A stretch of DNA of 64,000 nucleotides from Petunia secreta (Eukaryota > Streptophyta > Magnoliopsida > Solanales > Solanaceae): positions 44,200,001 through 44,264,000 of the forward strand of contig JARKIP010000010.1 in NCBI GenBank assembly GCA_029990175.1. The letters run 5' to 3'. Shown here piece after piece: positions 12,481 through 23,556 of this stretch (its first letter is position 1; the number at the start of each line of letters is the position of its first letter). Made by a program: the position numbers and the translations under genes. The notes beneath the pieces were generated by a model. That model was not told the origin of the DNA. It was given only the letters and a program-made list of their open reading frames with translations, and ran no database searches.

Positions 12481-15400
12481 GGACTGATCCGACCTCACAG
12501 TGCCCCAGCCACAGTTCCGAGCCGGCGTGGGCATTTTCGACCGGATAAATCAGATTTTTTTGGGCCGAAACCGGCTCGAGCCGGATTACTTTAAGAAAAT
12601 ACCAGCATTTTCAGTCGTTAACTAGCCGTGGGCAACAATACTGTTGACACCCTAGCCGTTGTCCAACTACCCAAAACAGCCATTTTAGCCCCCCCCCCCC
12701 CCCCAAACTATTTTTTTAACTATAAATACACTCCCCCCCCCCCAACTATTTCGTTTTATTTTCACATAAATTATCAAATTCTCTTTAATTCTCTCAAATT
12801 CTCTACAATATTGCTACTTAATTTGACTATTCCTTAAAATTTTCAAGTTGGCTACTTTATCAAGTATTAATTGGAGTTGCTATCAAAATTTTATTTGGCT
12901 ATTTGATGAAGTTTTGAATTATCAGTATTGGATAAATTGGAGGTGCTACTTGCTATCAAGTATCAGTTCAAATATCAATTTGGTTATTTGTTGAAATTTT
13001 CAACTAATTAATTGGACTGAAGGATCCAGTTTCAACTTCACCTCAATTATACGGTTATATTTGGTTGGTTGTTCCTACTTCCTACTCTTTTATAATTTTT
13101 TGTCATATATTTATTTTTTATTTGCTATAATTATGTCTCAACAGTATGTTAGTGGTTCTATTGTAACTAGTGGTAGGGGCGGGCACGTGGTCGTCAGAAA
13201 AATACGGGTAAAGGAATTGTTGATAGTTCTAGTAAGCCTTATAGAGATGATTTCACCCAAATAGATGAATCTCAATATTATCATGATGTTAGCGTTAATA
13301 ATCCACTTGATAATGATTTGTTAGAAGCACAATATGGCTATCAAACACAAGGGGTTAATTTAGAAGAAACACCCACTAGTGAATTCCAAGCTAGTCCACC
13401 AGAAGTTTAGTTTGATTTGCCTCATGTAGCTTCTACTAGAGAACCGGTTAGACGAAAGAATAGATCTGAGGTGTGAAAATTTGCGGAAAAGAAATTTGAT
13501 ATACAGATGGTTGTATGCAAACTTTGTAAAAAAAGATTGAGATTTTAAAATTGGGGATCATGAAGGTGGGACGAGTAAAATTAAGATGCATAAGAATTCA
13601 TCCTAAAAAATGGGCATCGAGGCAGTGGGTATTTATTTAGGGACTGAAAATTGGGGAGCAGCGACAGATGAGAGTTTGGGTATCCAACAACATCTTAACC
13701 CAGTACCAGGAGGGCTTCTTCGTTATGATAAGCAAAAGGATAGGGAAAATTGTGCAAAAGTGGTTGCGGTAGAGGCTTTACGCTTTACTTTTCCTTTGCG
13801 ACTGATTTTGTTCATTACATTCAAGATACATATAATCCTTCTTTCAAAGGTTTCCAAAAACTATCGTTAGAAATTATATTATTAAATTTAAGAACGAATA
13901 TAAATAATATCTGCATTATTTATTTTATAACTTTGACAATATAGTATGTCTTACTACTGATATGAGTCGTTCTACTAATAATTATGATTATCTTACAATT
14001 ACAGTTTATTGGATAGATCCTGAATGAAACTTTCAAAAATGTATTATTGCTTATAAAGTTGTTAATGAACCACACACTGAAAATTTTATTTCAAATAAAG
14101 TTTCATCAATTTGTCAATTGTATGGTTTAAGTAACAAACTTTTAAGTATTATGATAGATAATGCTTCAAACAATGATGGCGGATTTAGGAACTTAAGACC
14201 AATTTTTAAACCCCCTTTTGAGGAGTTTTTTCATGTTAGATGTGCATGTCATATTTATAATTTAGTAGTAAAAGATGATCTTGACTTGTTTAACGACATT
14301 ATCGAAAAGGTGAAAGTAGCTATTGCTTATAATTTTAGGACAAAAAACCAAGAGAGAAATAGAGAATGGGAAAGAAAATGTAAATAATTAAATATGCCTA
14401 TTAGGAGAGTCTCAAATGAAGTTTGTATAAAGATGGAATACTTTATAAGAAGCATTGAATGTTGCTTATATTTATTAAGAACCTATTTCACAGATGTTTA
14501 ATGCTCATGTTATGGATGCCTATCATCTTAAACCTGAACATTGGAACCTTGTCACTCATCTCCTTCAGTTTTTAAATTTTTTTTATCTAGCTACTAAAGA
14601 ATTTTCTGGACAATATTATTCAACTGTTCCTACCATGTTATACTATATCGCCATTGTGCTAGTAATGATTGTAAATTTTAAAAAATATTTCTTTCCTATT
14701 CCTCCTCTTTTTTGCCTTATTTCTGTGTTGCATCCTGGTTTTAAATGTAAATATTTATTGAATGACTTGTTAAAGAATTATATGCAAATTTAGAAATTAC
14801 TATTGATGAAATTGAGACTGATGGAGTTCCAAGTGCAGTTAAGGCATGTGCTAAGGTTTATGCTGATACCATGACTGTTTATGCAAAGTATAGAGTTTGG
14901 TCAGACAGTGCTACACCAATTGCACCAATACAGTCCGCTGATGAAGGTTCTTCTCAAAGGGGTAAAAAGGCCAGCGGGGATGCACACTTTGCCTCTCTTA
15001 ATGAAAGGTTGCTTCATGAACAGGACAAGTACAAGGAGGATTTCAACGAGTTCCAAGTTTATTTACTTCACGCTCCAAAGAAACTTAAATATTTTTAAAG
15101 TCATCAATCGTTAGATTACTGGAAGCTTCAAGAATCGCAATTTCCAATACTTTAAAAATGGCCCGGGATATATTAACAATTCAAGCTTCATCAGTTTCCT
15201 CAGAAAGCGCTTTTAGCCATGGAAGATTATAAATCAGAGATCATAGATATTCGTTGAAGGAAGAGTCAATGGAGACATCAGTTTTATTCAGGAATTAGAT
15301 CAGAGCCGAGCGAAGAAACTTTGGAATACCAGAAGATAAGAAAAAAGACAGGAAATATCTCGAGCAAATTTTAAACAACAGAAGCGAAGGGAGTAAACAA

Positions 15401-15950
15401 GCAACGATGACGACGAAGAAGAAGAACCAGTTCCTCAAGAAAAGCCTACTGCTATCCTCAAAAGATTAGTCAACTTATTTAGAAATATGTAATTTTCTAA
15501 GTTATGAAATAGCCTTATATAAGTATGAAATAATAATGAAAGTTTGGCTATGTACCTTGCACCCTTTAAATATATTATCAATAAAATTGCTCCAAGTCTT
15601 TCATCACAACTCTTGCGTTTTTATTTCCTTTACTTAATTCTTTGCGTAAAATACTACAATTAATTTACTAGTTTCAAAATTAATTCAAACTTTGAAATTA
15701 TCAAATTAATTCAAACTTTGAAATTATCAAATTAATTTAAATTTTGAAATTATCAAATTAATTCAAAGTTTGAAAAAATATTAAAGGTTTTTAATTCAAA
15801 GTTTGAAATAAACTAAACATTTGAAATTGTATTGAAAGTTTATAATAATTTGTTGTTATATTTTCATAATTTTCATATTATCAATGACTTAAAATAAAAA
15901 TAAAAACTAAAGAACTTAACAAAAAAATAAAGTGTTAAACCACACTGGAA
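12480..15950 (+). mobile_element. Decayed autonomous hAT (Ac-type) DNA transposon
   Basis: The ends are rich in CCGG/CGGACCGG motifs (12450-12590 and 15945-15960), which are common subterminal repeats of plant hAT elements. A transposase pseudogene fills the middle. An A-rich, imperfect TTCAAACTTTGAAATTATCAAATTAA repeat occupies 15670-15780, downstream of the coding part. The element borders directly on a second, related, internally deleted element. No flanking 8-bp duplication could be identified, so the outer limits are approximate. Confidence 0.7.
13134..15240 (+). pseudogene. hAT transposase pseudogene
   Basis: Fragments in changing frames follow the order of an Ac-type transposase. A short N-terminal start (MSQQYVSG at 13134) comes first. 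A BED-finger-like region at about 13470-13600 is next (CKLCKK is visible after small frame changes). Then comes the catalytic-core region at 14118-14387 with MIDNASNN and FHVRCACHIYNLVVKD, the alpha-helical region at 14494-14793, and the C-terminal dimerisation block SSVSSESAFSHGR at 15190-15226. Several stops and frameshifts separate these blocks, so it cannot make an active protein. Confidence 0.8.
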
Positions 15951-16860
15951 CCGGACCGGGTCGAAAATTTAAAAAAATAAAGGGCTGAAATTTGAAAAAT
16001 AGCCGTTGGTCAACGACCAAAAAAGGTGAAATTTGCCTCCCCACTCCCCTAACACTCCCATACCTCCCCCAATCTATTTTTATCTATAAATACCCTATTA
16101 TTTTATCAATTATATCACAATTCTATATTTTTTTTTATCTATTTCTCTCTAAAATTACTATCAAAGGCTATTTTCTAAATTTTCATCAAAATATTATAAT
16201 GTCTGAAAATCAACCTACTGGTTCTACTCAAAGTGAACGTGAAGAAATTGAAAGAGCTAGAACCTGTTTTGCACGACGACATGGAGCTGAAGTATGGAAA
16301 TTTATCACGAAAAATACTGAAACTCAGACTGCTAAATGTTTAATTTGTCACAAAGAGTGGAGACTTAATAGTGGAGGGACCAGAAGTTAAGGTACCACTT
16401 AGAACGATAGCGTAATAGAGAGTGGGCTGCTCGGGTGGGGAGCGTTTACCTGCAATGAAGAACTACTTAAGGGAACATCTATGTAATTTTCTATTTTCTA
16501 GTTTGTCTTTCGATTATGTATTTCTCAAATGTTCAATAAAGTGTTTTACTCTTTCTATTTTAACGACAATGTTTGTTTACATTATCTTAAAATATCATTT
16601 TACAACTCTTCTATTTTATTTTATTTTTTGTATTTCTCTAAAAAAATAAAAAAATTATTAAAATAATACGAAACCGGGCCGGATTGGACCGGATCGGAAA
16701 AATCAATCTAGCCGGTATCGGTTACAGTTCCAAATCGACTCGCCTAAGGTAGAACCAGTAGGACTGGAGCCAACGGGTTTACGTAACTCCATCGAACCGG
16801 ACTGGAACAGGAAACAAATTTAGGTACTGGACCGGACTGGACCAGACCGGTGGACATGCT
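15950..16860 (+). mobile_element. Internally deleted hAT derivative with only the BED-finger exon left
   Basis: The leader (15990-16090: CCGTTG, C-rich tract, ATCTATAAATACCC) repeats the leader layout of the preceding hAT element. The open frame that begins with ATG at 16200 reads MSENQPTGSTQSEREEI and then a BED-type zinc finger (CLICHKEW). After 16390 the sequence jumps to AT-rich 3' DNA and CCGGACCGG-type terminal repeats at 16670-16850, so the catalytic core is missing. It is a non-autonomous derivative, or one half of a rearranged composite with the element at 12480-15950. Confidence 0.6.
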
Positions 16861-16971
16861 TAGCAACAACACCGATGGAGGAGCAGTGGCAGGGGGTTCA
16901 ACCGGAGGGGGAGGAGGAAGCGGGGATACTGGTCGGAGAGGAGAGGAGGAATGGGGGGCGGCGGCAGAAAC

Positions 16972-18229
16972 TAGCGGTGGGCGTTCGGTGCTTTGGTTCG
17001 ATTTTTTGAAACTTCGGTTCGGTATTTCGGTTTTCGGTTCGGTATTTCGGTTTTCGGTTCGGTTTGAAGTGTAGAAAAATCCGTAATTTTTATAATTTGG
17101 TTCGTTCGGTTTTTTAGTTCGGTACTTCGGTTCGGTACATCGGTGTTTCGGTTTAAACCAAAGTTTATGGCCAAAAAAAAAGCCCGAACAAGACAATTTA
17201 TAGCCTATGACTAACTAGGATAATTTGGTCCCCTCGACCACACCATAATTTGGTCCTCTCACTTTCTCATTTCTTTCAATTTCTTTTAGCTTAAACGAAA
17301 TTAGTACTAAAAGTATAACTAATTATAGGAAATGAAACTATTCACCCCTTTCGTACAGTATGGTATTATCATGGCGGAGCTACAATCAGTGAAATTTCAT
17401 ACTGAAAAAGTATAATTGTATATATAAGTCAAATAGGAGTATTACTTGATATTTATTAAATTTTGAAAATTCTTAAACACTCTTAGCAAAATTATTGGTT
17501 TCGTCACTTGGCACTGATGTAATTTTGTAACGTCTCAATTTAGATAATTGTGCTATGAATGATTTTTACACTGGGACATTTCATATATCAGTCTATGTAT
17601 ATTACAGCAGAAACGAAACTTGAGAATATAAATTATTTTAGGCGAATTCAACTTGTTTGACAACTAAGACCTTAACGTTGATCATGACAATAACCGACAT
17701 TCTGAAGGAAAAATAAGAAACTTTATTAATTCCTCTTTCTCAAATCAAGCATGTCGTATACTTTTGGTCTCGCACCTTTTGCAAACTATAATTTCGTTTG
17801 CAATGGTATAGATTGAGCACATTTAACTTTCAGACTTAGAGATTGTGCGGCTCTAATCAATCCATTAACAGACTTTATGTAACCTAGCTATGGTTTACTA
17901 TAATACAAAAAGTAACGAACATTTAAATATTTTCTCTATTCTGCAAAATAAAAAATAGCACAACCTTTAGTTAAATCCGTCAATATGTAGAATCATATTA
18001 ATTACTGACAATGGGTAACTTAGGGATTTAGAAAATATATGGTATATGTGTAAAAAAATAAAAAATAAAAACTTCGATTTTTTCGGTTTTTTGGGTCCCG
18101 AAATTTCGGATTGCTCGAAACAAAAAACCGAACCGAAAAATCGAAATTTCAAAATTTCTTGGACCGAACCGAAATACCGAATTAGTTCAGTTCGATACTT
18201 TGGTTTTTTCGGTTTAGTGCCCACCCCTA
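16972..18229. mobile_element. Non-autonomous hAT element with perfect 8-bp target duplication
   Basis: The direct repeat GCAGAAAC occurs at 16964-16971 and again at 18230-18237. Between them, the element starts TAGCGGTGGGC and ends with the reverse complement of TAGGGGTGGGC. An 8-bp duplication plus TAGGGGTGGGC-type ends is diagnostic of the hAT superfamily. Both subterminal zones are packed with CGGTTCGG/TTCGGTTT motifs (16985-17160 and 18070-18220), likely transposase binding sites. The 0.9-kb interior has no coding capacity, so it needs a transposase supplied by another element. Confidence 0.88.
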
Positions 18230-18474
18230 GCAGAAACCCTAGAAAAAGGGGGAAGAGAAGGGAAGAAGAAACCCTAAGAGGTGTGGCTACAGAAAGATAT
18301 AGGGTGTGGCTAGGTGTTTGCTTAGAGTAATTTTAAAAATGACGATTAAAAAATATATAGTGGGGGCTTTTTGTATACACAATATAATTTTCCCAAATAT
18401 TTAGGATCACGAGTTTAATTTTTTTAAAAAAAAATTTCTTTTCTAAAATTTTGTTTTCGTTCAAACTATGCCAC

Positions 18475-19143
18475 TGTAAACAACAAATTTTCATTCCTGA
18501 AAATAATAATCAAGACAGAAAAGTATTGCTACAAAGAATATTTGATTTCAACAAAATGATATTACAATCTCTAACCTCATCTGATTCTTCACAAAAGAAA
18601 TATGAACAATATTTGAACTTGATCCCAGGGCTTGGAAAGCTTGTTCTTGAATCTGCATCTTGGATTTGAACTATTCGTCACGAGTACTTGTATGATTGTC
18701 ATGAACAAAGAATTTGAATTCTTCATGATGTTTGAACTAACTATAGCTCGAATATACTTTGAATCTTGAACTTGTTTTATTCTTGAACTTTGAAGACTTG
18801 TAAGTTGTATGAACTTGCCTGAATGCTGGCAGCTTGTGGAGAATTTGCAGACTTCGATCCATGAACTCTTTTTTGCTACTTGTTGCAAATTACTTCTTTT
18901 TCTTTTCTCTTGAACTAATGAAGACCTCTATTTATAGTTGTAGGGAGGTAGTTATAGTGCGATTTGATTGGCACACTTGGTGCAATTCTATTGGTCATGA
19001 TTTGGCTTGATATGTCATCTTTTCATGACACATGGTATGATTTCACTGGATCATTTGTATGACTGGATTGCCACATCACTTGACATGTTGTGTGGGTATA
19101 GGCTTTGAGATAGGCTAATAGCTATTTGGGCTTTAGACTAACA
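18475..19143 (-). repeat. Probable solo LTR (copia-like)
   Basis: On the minus strand this block has a promoter-like TATA box (CTATAAATAG at about complement 18928-18937), then a transcribed-looking R/U5 region, and it ends with TTGTTGTTTACA at 18475. The minus-strand start TGTTAGTC at 19143 fits a TG...CA LTR. No internal domain or partner LTR is nearby and I find no target duplication, so this is a moderate call. The plus-strand frame at 18451-18669 inside it is a chance frame. Confidence 0.4.
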
Positions 19144-19189
19144 AAATGGGCTCATTATTGGACTTGGCTAATTAATTAGGATTTTTTTT

Positions 19190-21250
19190 ACATAAATAAA
19201 TAAATTTGTACCCCAAATTATAAAAAAATAGCAACATTATACAAATTACTAGGCGTAGCAATATTTTTCCTAGCAAGGTATAATTTGACCAAGGGCAAAA
19301 TAGTTTTTTAGTTGTACCTATCTAACACACCTCCTCTTTTCTCTCTGTTTACCATCTCTCTTTTCTCTCTATTTACATCAGCTAAATGCCGTCGCCGACT
19401 ACTCACACATGTAACTCCGCTGCCGGCTACCCACGCAGGTAACGCGCGCCGCCAGCTAACACCGCAGGTAATGTTGTCGCCGGGGTAACAGATCTATATT
19501 CTCGCTGTCGGGTAGCATTTCTCGCTCTTTTCTTCAACGTCGTTGTATTGTTCGCTGGATAATTCCTGTAAACTCGCCAGCGAAAACATCAGGTAACGTC
19601 GTTGTAAATATTTGCCATAACCTCCCAGAAAATTGAAAAAATATAAACATTCTCTATAAAATCCCGCTGGTTTCCGTTGCTCATTCGTACAGTTTCCTCC
19701 ATAAATCACACTTGATCTTTGTGCAACACTGATGGTTGGATGCAAGTTGTTGTTAACAAATTACCTGTGGGTAGTCTAGTTATCAGTATTGATTTGGACC
19801 CAATTGGACTTATTCCAGACAGTACAAGATGATAATACTACGACTAAATGTCGTGCTTCGATTAAGAAACTAATGACAAATCTATTTTATATACTTATAC
19901 TCACTCTTTACTTTCTTTCTCATGAAAACACACCTTAAGTGGTGATGTATATGAAAGTGAACAATTTTGAAACAGTCTTGACATGGCGCTGAAACAGTTT
20001 CAAACAGCTCAGATACATAGAGATACAGTGCTGAAACAACCTCAAACGGTGGCAGAAACAGTTAGATACGGTGCTGAAACTACCTGAAACAGTGCAGAAA
20101 CAGTTAGATACGATGCTGAAATGGTGCAGAACAAAATGTAAAAAAATAATGTGAAACAATGCAAATAAGGTGAAAATAGCTTAGAAACAGTGAGAAAAAA
20201 GATGAATCAATGCTGAAACATTCTAGAAAATAGTTAGATACGGTGCAAAACAACCTGAAACAATATGAAATAATCTGAAACAGTGTTGAAATAGCGTAGA
20301 TACAGTTTGATACGGAGCAAAAATAGTGCAGACATAGTGAGATACAGCGCTGAAACAATCTGAAAACGCTAGCGAAAAAGTCTGAAACATTTTAATACGA
20401 ACCAAAAATGATACCGTCTGAAACGGAGTTGAAACAGTATGAAAGAGTGTTGAAACAATATGATACAGTCTGTAAACGATATTGAAACACTATGATACAG
20501 TATGAAATTAGATACGATGCGGTTGGTAGGCGAGATACGGTTAGATACGAGGTGGTTGGTAGTTGAGATACAATGAGATACAATGATACGATGTAGTTAG
20601 TAGGCAAGATACGGTTAGATACGAGGTGGTTGGTAGTTGAGATACATTGAGATACGGTGTGGTCGGTAGGTGAGATACGGTTAGATACGAGGTGGTTGGT
20701 AGTTGAGATACGGTGAGATACGATGTGGTTGGTAGGTGAGATACGGTTAGATACGAGGTAGTTGGTAGTTGAGATACAATGAGATACGATGTGGTTGGTA
20801 GGCGAGATACGGTTAGATACGAGGTGGTTGGTAGTTGAGATACGGTGAGATACAGTTAGATACGAGGTGGTTGGTAGTTGAGATACGGTGAGATACAACG
20901 AGATACGATGTGGTTGGTAGTTGAGATACGATTTGGTTGGTAGGCAAGATACGGTGAAATTGGGGGAAATGGGAGGAGGAAAAGTGAAATTGGAGAAAAT
21001 AGGAGGAGTAAAAGTGAAATTGGGGGAAATGGTGGGAGAAAAAGTGAAATAGGTGGAAATGTGAGGAGGGAAAGGGACATTGAGGGAAATAGGGGGAAGA
21101 ATGTAAGGGTTGGTATGTTATGGAAAAACATTGCTATGTTTTTGCTAGTTATGTAATTAACTCTTCCTTTCCTCTATAGTGGGTAATTTTGCTAAAGTAT
21201 TGTTATATTTGGTAATTAAGTTCTAAAAATTGTACTTTTGTGTGAAAAAT
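19190..21250. mobile_element. Minisatellite-rich transposon-like element, TGAAACA family, copy 1
   Basis: Bounded by AT-rich ends with related inverted motifs: ATAGCAACATTATACAAATTA near 19229 and TTGCTATGTTTTTGCTAG near 21132. Inside, a GC-richer leader (19380-19500), a field of degenerate CTGAAACAGT units (19965-20500), a 66-bp minisatellite (20510-20950) and purine-rich GGGGGAAAT repeats (20955-21100) follow in order. The same order of parts, inverted, is seen near 50820-51190. This suggests a MULE-like or similar non-autonomous family. No transposase is present. Confidence 0.5.
20510..20950. repeat. Minisatellite, period about 66 bp
   Basis: Six or more tandem units built from two half-units: GAGATACGGTTAGATACGAGG-type, then TGGTTGGTAG(TT or GC)GAGATAC. 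Starts of the GAGGTGGTTGG block recur near 20549, 20622, 20689, 20755, 20821 and 20864, so most spacings are about 66 bp with one longer and one shorter variant. The minus-strand 168-codon frame across it is only the repeat read in translation. Confidence 0.85.
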
Positions 21251-21713
21251 CCAATTAATGAAAGAGAAATTCACATGAAAAATAGCTTTTAAAAATTTAA
21301 TTTCAACAAGTACCACTAAAAATTTTATAGTCTAAGTTTTACCTTCTTTATAAGTTTTTTACCATTCTAATATATCAATTAGTCAAATTCCTAATTCAAC
21401 TCCACTTAAACATACACTCTCATTAAAAGTGAAATGTTTATCTACTAAATAATTCTCTCTCTTCTAACTTATAAGAATCACTCAATCTCTTCCCAAATTC
21501 TTATCTTTCGGTTCCAACACTCCCTCCGCAATATCCCGAAAATATACCATATATCATATATACCAATATATAGTATATCAAAATAATTTAATTAAAAAAA
21601 AGTATTATTATATGTTAGGTGAATACTAATGACATACTACTATATGATAACGTGTTCCAATATATAATACATATAACAGAATTAACTAATTATTAAAGAG
21701 TATTATGTGTGTG

Positions 21714-21759
<46 letters not shown>

Positions 21760-21799
21760 CACACACATAATACTCTTTATATATATATATATGATTTGG

Positions 21800-21863
<64 letters not shown>

Positions 21864-21989
21864 AATAATTTATAATTTTACATAAAATTAATTTAATGTA
21901 GAAGTGCGCTCATCTCCGATGACGATATCGTCGCCGAGGATAGCCTAGCGTGTAAAAGGAACTCCTGGATAATTTAATTTAGAAGGACT
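21251..21989. other. AT-rich spacer with TA-repeat palindrome and microsatellites
   Basis: No gene is seen. It includes a perfect inverted repeat at 21694-21779 and a second long TA run at about 21800-21860. The remainder is ordinary AT-rich DNA ending in the left target duplication of the LINE at 22003. Confidence 0.6.
21694..21779. repeat. Perfect 86-bp palindrome centred on (TA)n
   Basis: The left arm TTAAAGAGTATTATGTGTGTG... and the right arm ...CACACACATAATACTCTTTA are exact inverted copies around a TA-repeat core. The sequence can form a long hairpin or cruciform on either strand. Confidence 0.9.
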
Positions 21990-22002
21990 AAAGGAGCATG
22001 TC

Positions 22003-22794
22003 TTGCTAGGTAGCTGGATGGTGCTGAGAATCTTAAAAGCTAGAAATCATCTAGCACTGGCACCAAATGGAGACAAAAGTGGGAGTGTTATCAGCGGGAT
22101 CTACCAACAAATGCAAGGGACACAGAAAAAAGTGAGATGGAAATCAATGATGTACCAGAACCAAGCGCGACCCAAAGCTATATTTACAATGTGGCTACCG
22201 AATCATGAAAGACTCTTGACGGTGGACAGGCTGCTGAAATGAGGCATGCAGGTAGATGCAGGGTGTGTAATGTGCAAGAACATGGCAGAGACTAGTGATC
22301 ATCTATTCCTACACTGTGATTATGCTAGGCAAATCTGGAACAAGCTGATGCAATGGACAAGAAGAAGATGCTAAGCTGCTGCAACATGGCAGGAATTCCA
22401 TCTGGAGGTAGTACAAGCAGGCAAGGGAAGATCTCAAAAAGCTCAATTCTTCAGAATGATATTTGCTGAATATGTACATGTTGTGTGGAAGGAGAAAAAC
22501 AACAGAATTTTCGAGAAAAAAGAGAGAAGCTGGCATGAGATAGCAAAGGATATAGTCAGGTTCTGCTCTATGAGGGCTAGTGCAAAGCTGAGTCGAGAAG
22601 TTAGTGCCTATATATTCTAATTGTATTGCTTACCAGCGCTAAACTGCAGATAGCATGTATGTAAGAAAATATAGTTAGAGAATAGGATATGATGAAGAGC
22701 TATGATCTTGAGATAGCTGTTAGAGACTAAAACAAGTAAGTTTTGTAATGTTTTGTTACCTCAGGTGATTAATACAATTATTAGTTACCTAAAA
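22003..22794 (+). mobile_element. 5'-truncated LINE (L1-type) insertion
   Basis: Flanked by an exact 13-bp target-site duplication, AAAGGAGCATGTC, at 21990-22002 and 22795-22807, with a short A-run just before the right copy. The frame opening at 22003 encodes the C-terminal part of a plant LINE ORF2, including a reverse-transcriptase zinc-binding domain (zf-RVT). That domain reads on past an internal TGA stop at 22240-22242 into CVMCKNM...HLFLHC (about 22265-22320). The reverse transcriptase and endonuclease are missing, as expected for truncated target-primed insertion. Confidence 0.9.
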
Positions 22795-22807
22795 AAAGGA
22801 GCATGTC

Positions 22808-23556
22808 AATGTTGACATTTTCCAAGCTTGAGCGGGTTGCAGTAAGAATCACAGGAAAATAGGAGAAAATAATGAGTTTTAGTTCTATTTTTATATGGAT
22901 GTGAATTTCCTTTCATGTTTTTATGGTATATTTGTAATTAATAAATGGTACCACATATAAGTGGTAGTACATGAAATTAAATCTGGTATATTAGGTTGTT
23001 ATGACAAAATTCTATTAATTCAATTATACTAGTCCACAATATAAGTATTTGGACTAATATATTTTGAACCTATTATATAGCTCAAATTATTTCATGGATT
23101 TATTAATCCAATAAAATTTAAATTTTTAGAGCCGCTTAAATCTAAATTTAGAGCCATCAGCTCTAAATTCTAAAAGCGTCTAACCAAATCATACAATGGC
23201 ATAAATAAAAGCACTAATAAGTGAGTCGGGTGATGAATTGCAAGAAACCCAGTTACGTTTGAACCGATGCCTTCATTTGCATTCAAATAAGAATTTAGAA
23301 CGAACGAATTCAAAATCATTTTATGTATATAGGTGCAATTTGCTAACACAATATATTTAGATGACACATAAATTCGATCTTAGATCTGTTTATATTTGTA
23401 TTCCAAGCATAAATCTTTCCTGGTTGAAATTAATCATAGAAAAGAAGAGAACTTTCATTTTTCTATGTGGTTAAAGAACAATACTGCATCCACATTGAGG
23501 ATCTTATACTATACAATTTCAAAGGCAACGACGTTTTCACTTGAGCAGCCAATATT
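22808..23556. other. Spacer between LINE and DUF3537 gene
   Basis: AT-rich sequence without a supported gene. The part nearest 23556 should contain the 3' UTR of the minus-strand DUF3537 gene. Confidence 0.4.

Noticed and set aside
16744..17196. Minus-strand 150-codon frame rich in TEPK and proline runs
   Set aside because: It crosses the hAT border and its subterminal CGGTTCGG repeats; the low-complexity translation reflects those repeats.
20392..20898. 168-codon minus-strand open frame with repeated TTNHLVSNRISPTN units
   Set aside because: It is the 66-bp minisatellite read in translation: the period of the protein repeat equals that of the DNA and there is no start context or domain.
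20510..20950. Regular repeats that might suggest a CRISPR-like array
   Set aside because: Units are directly tandem with no unique spacers, are diverged, and the genome is a plant.
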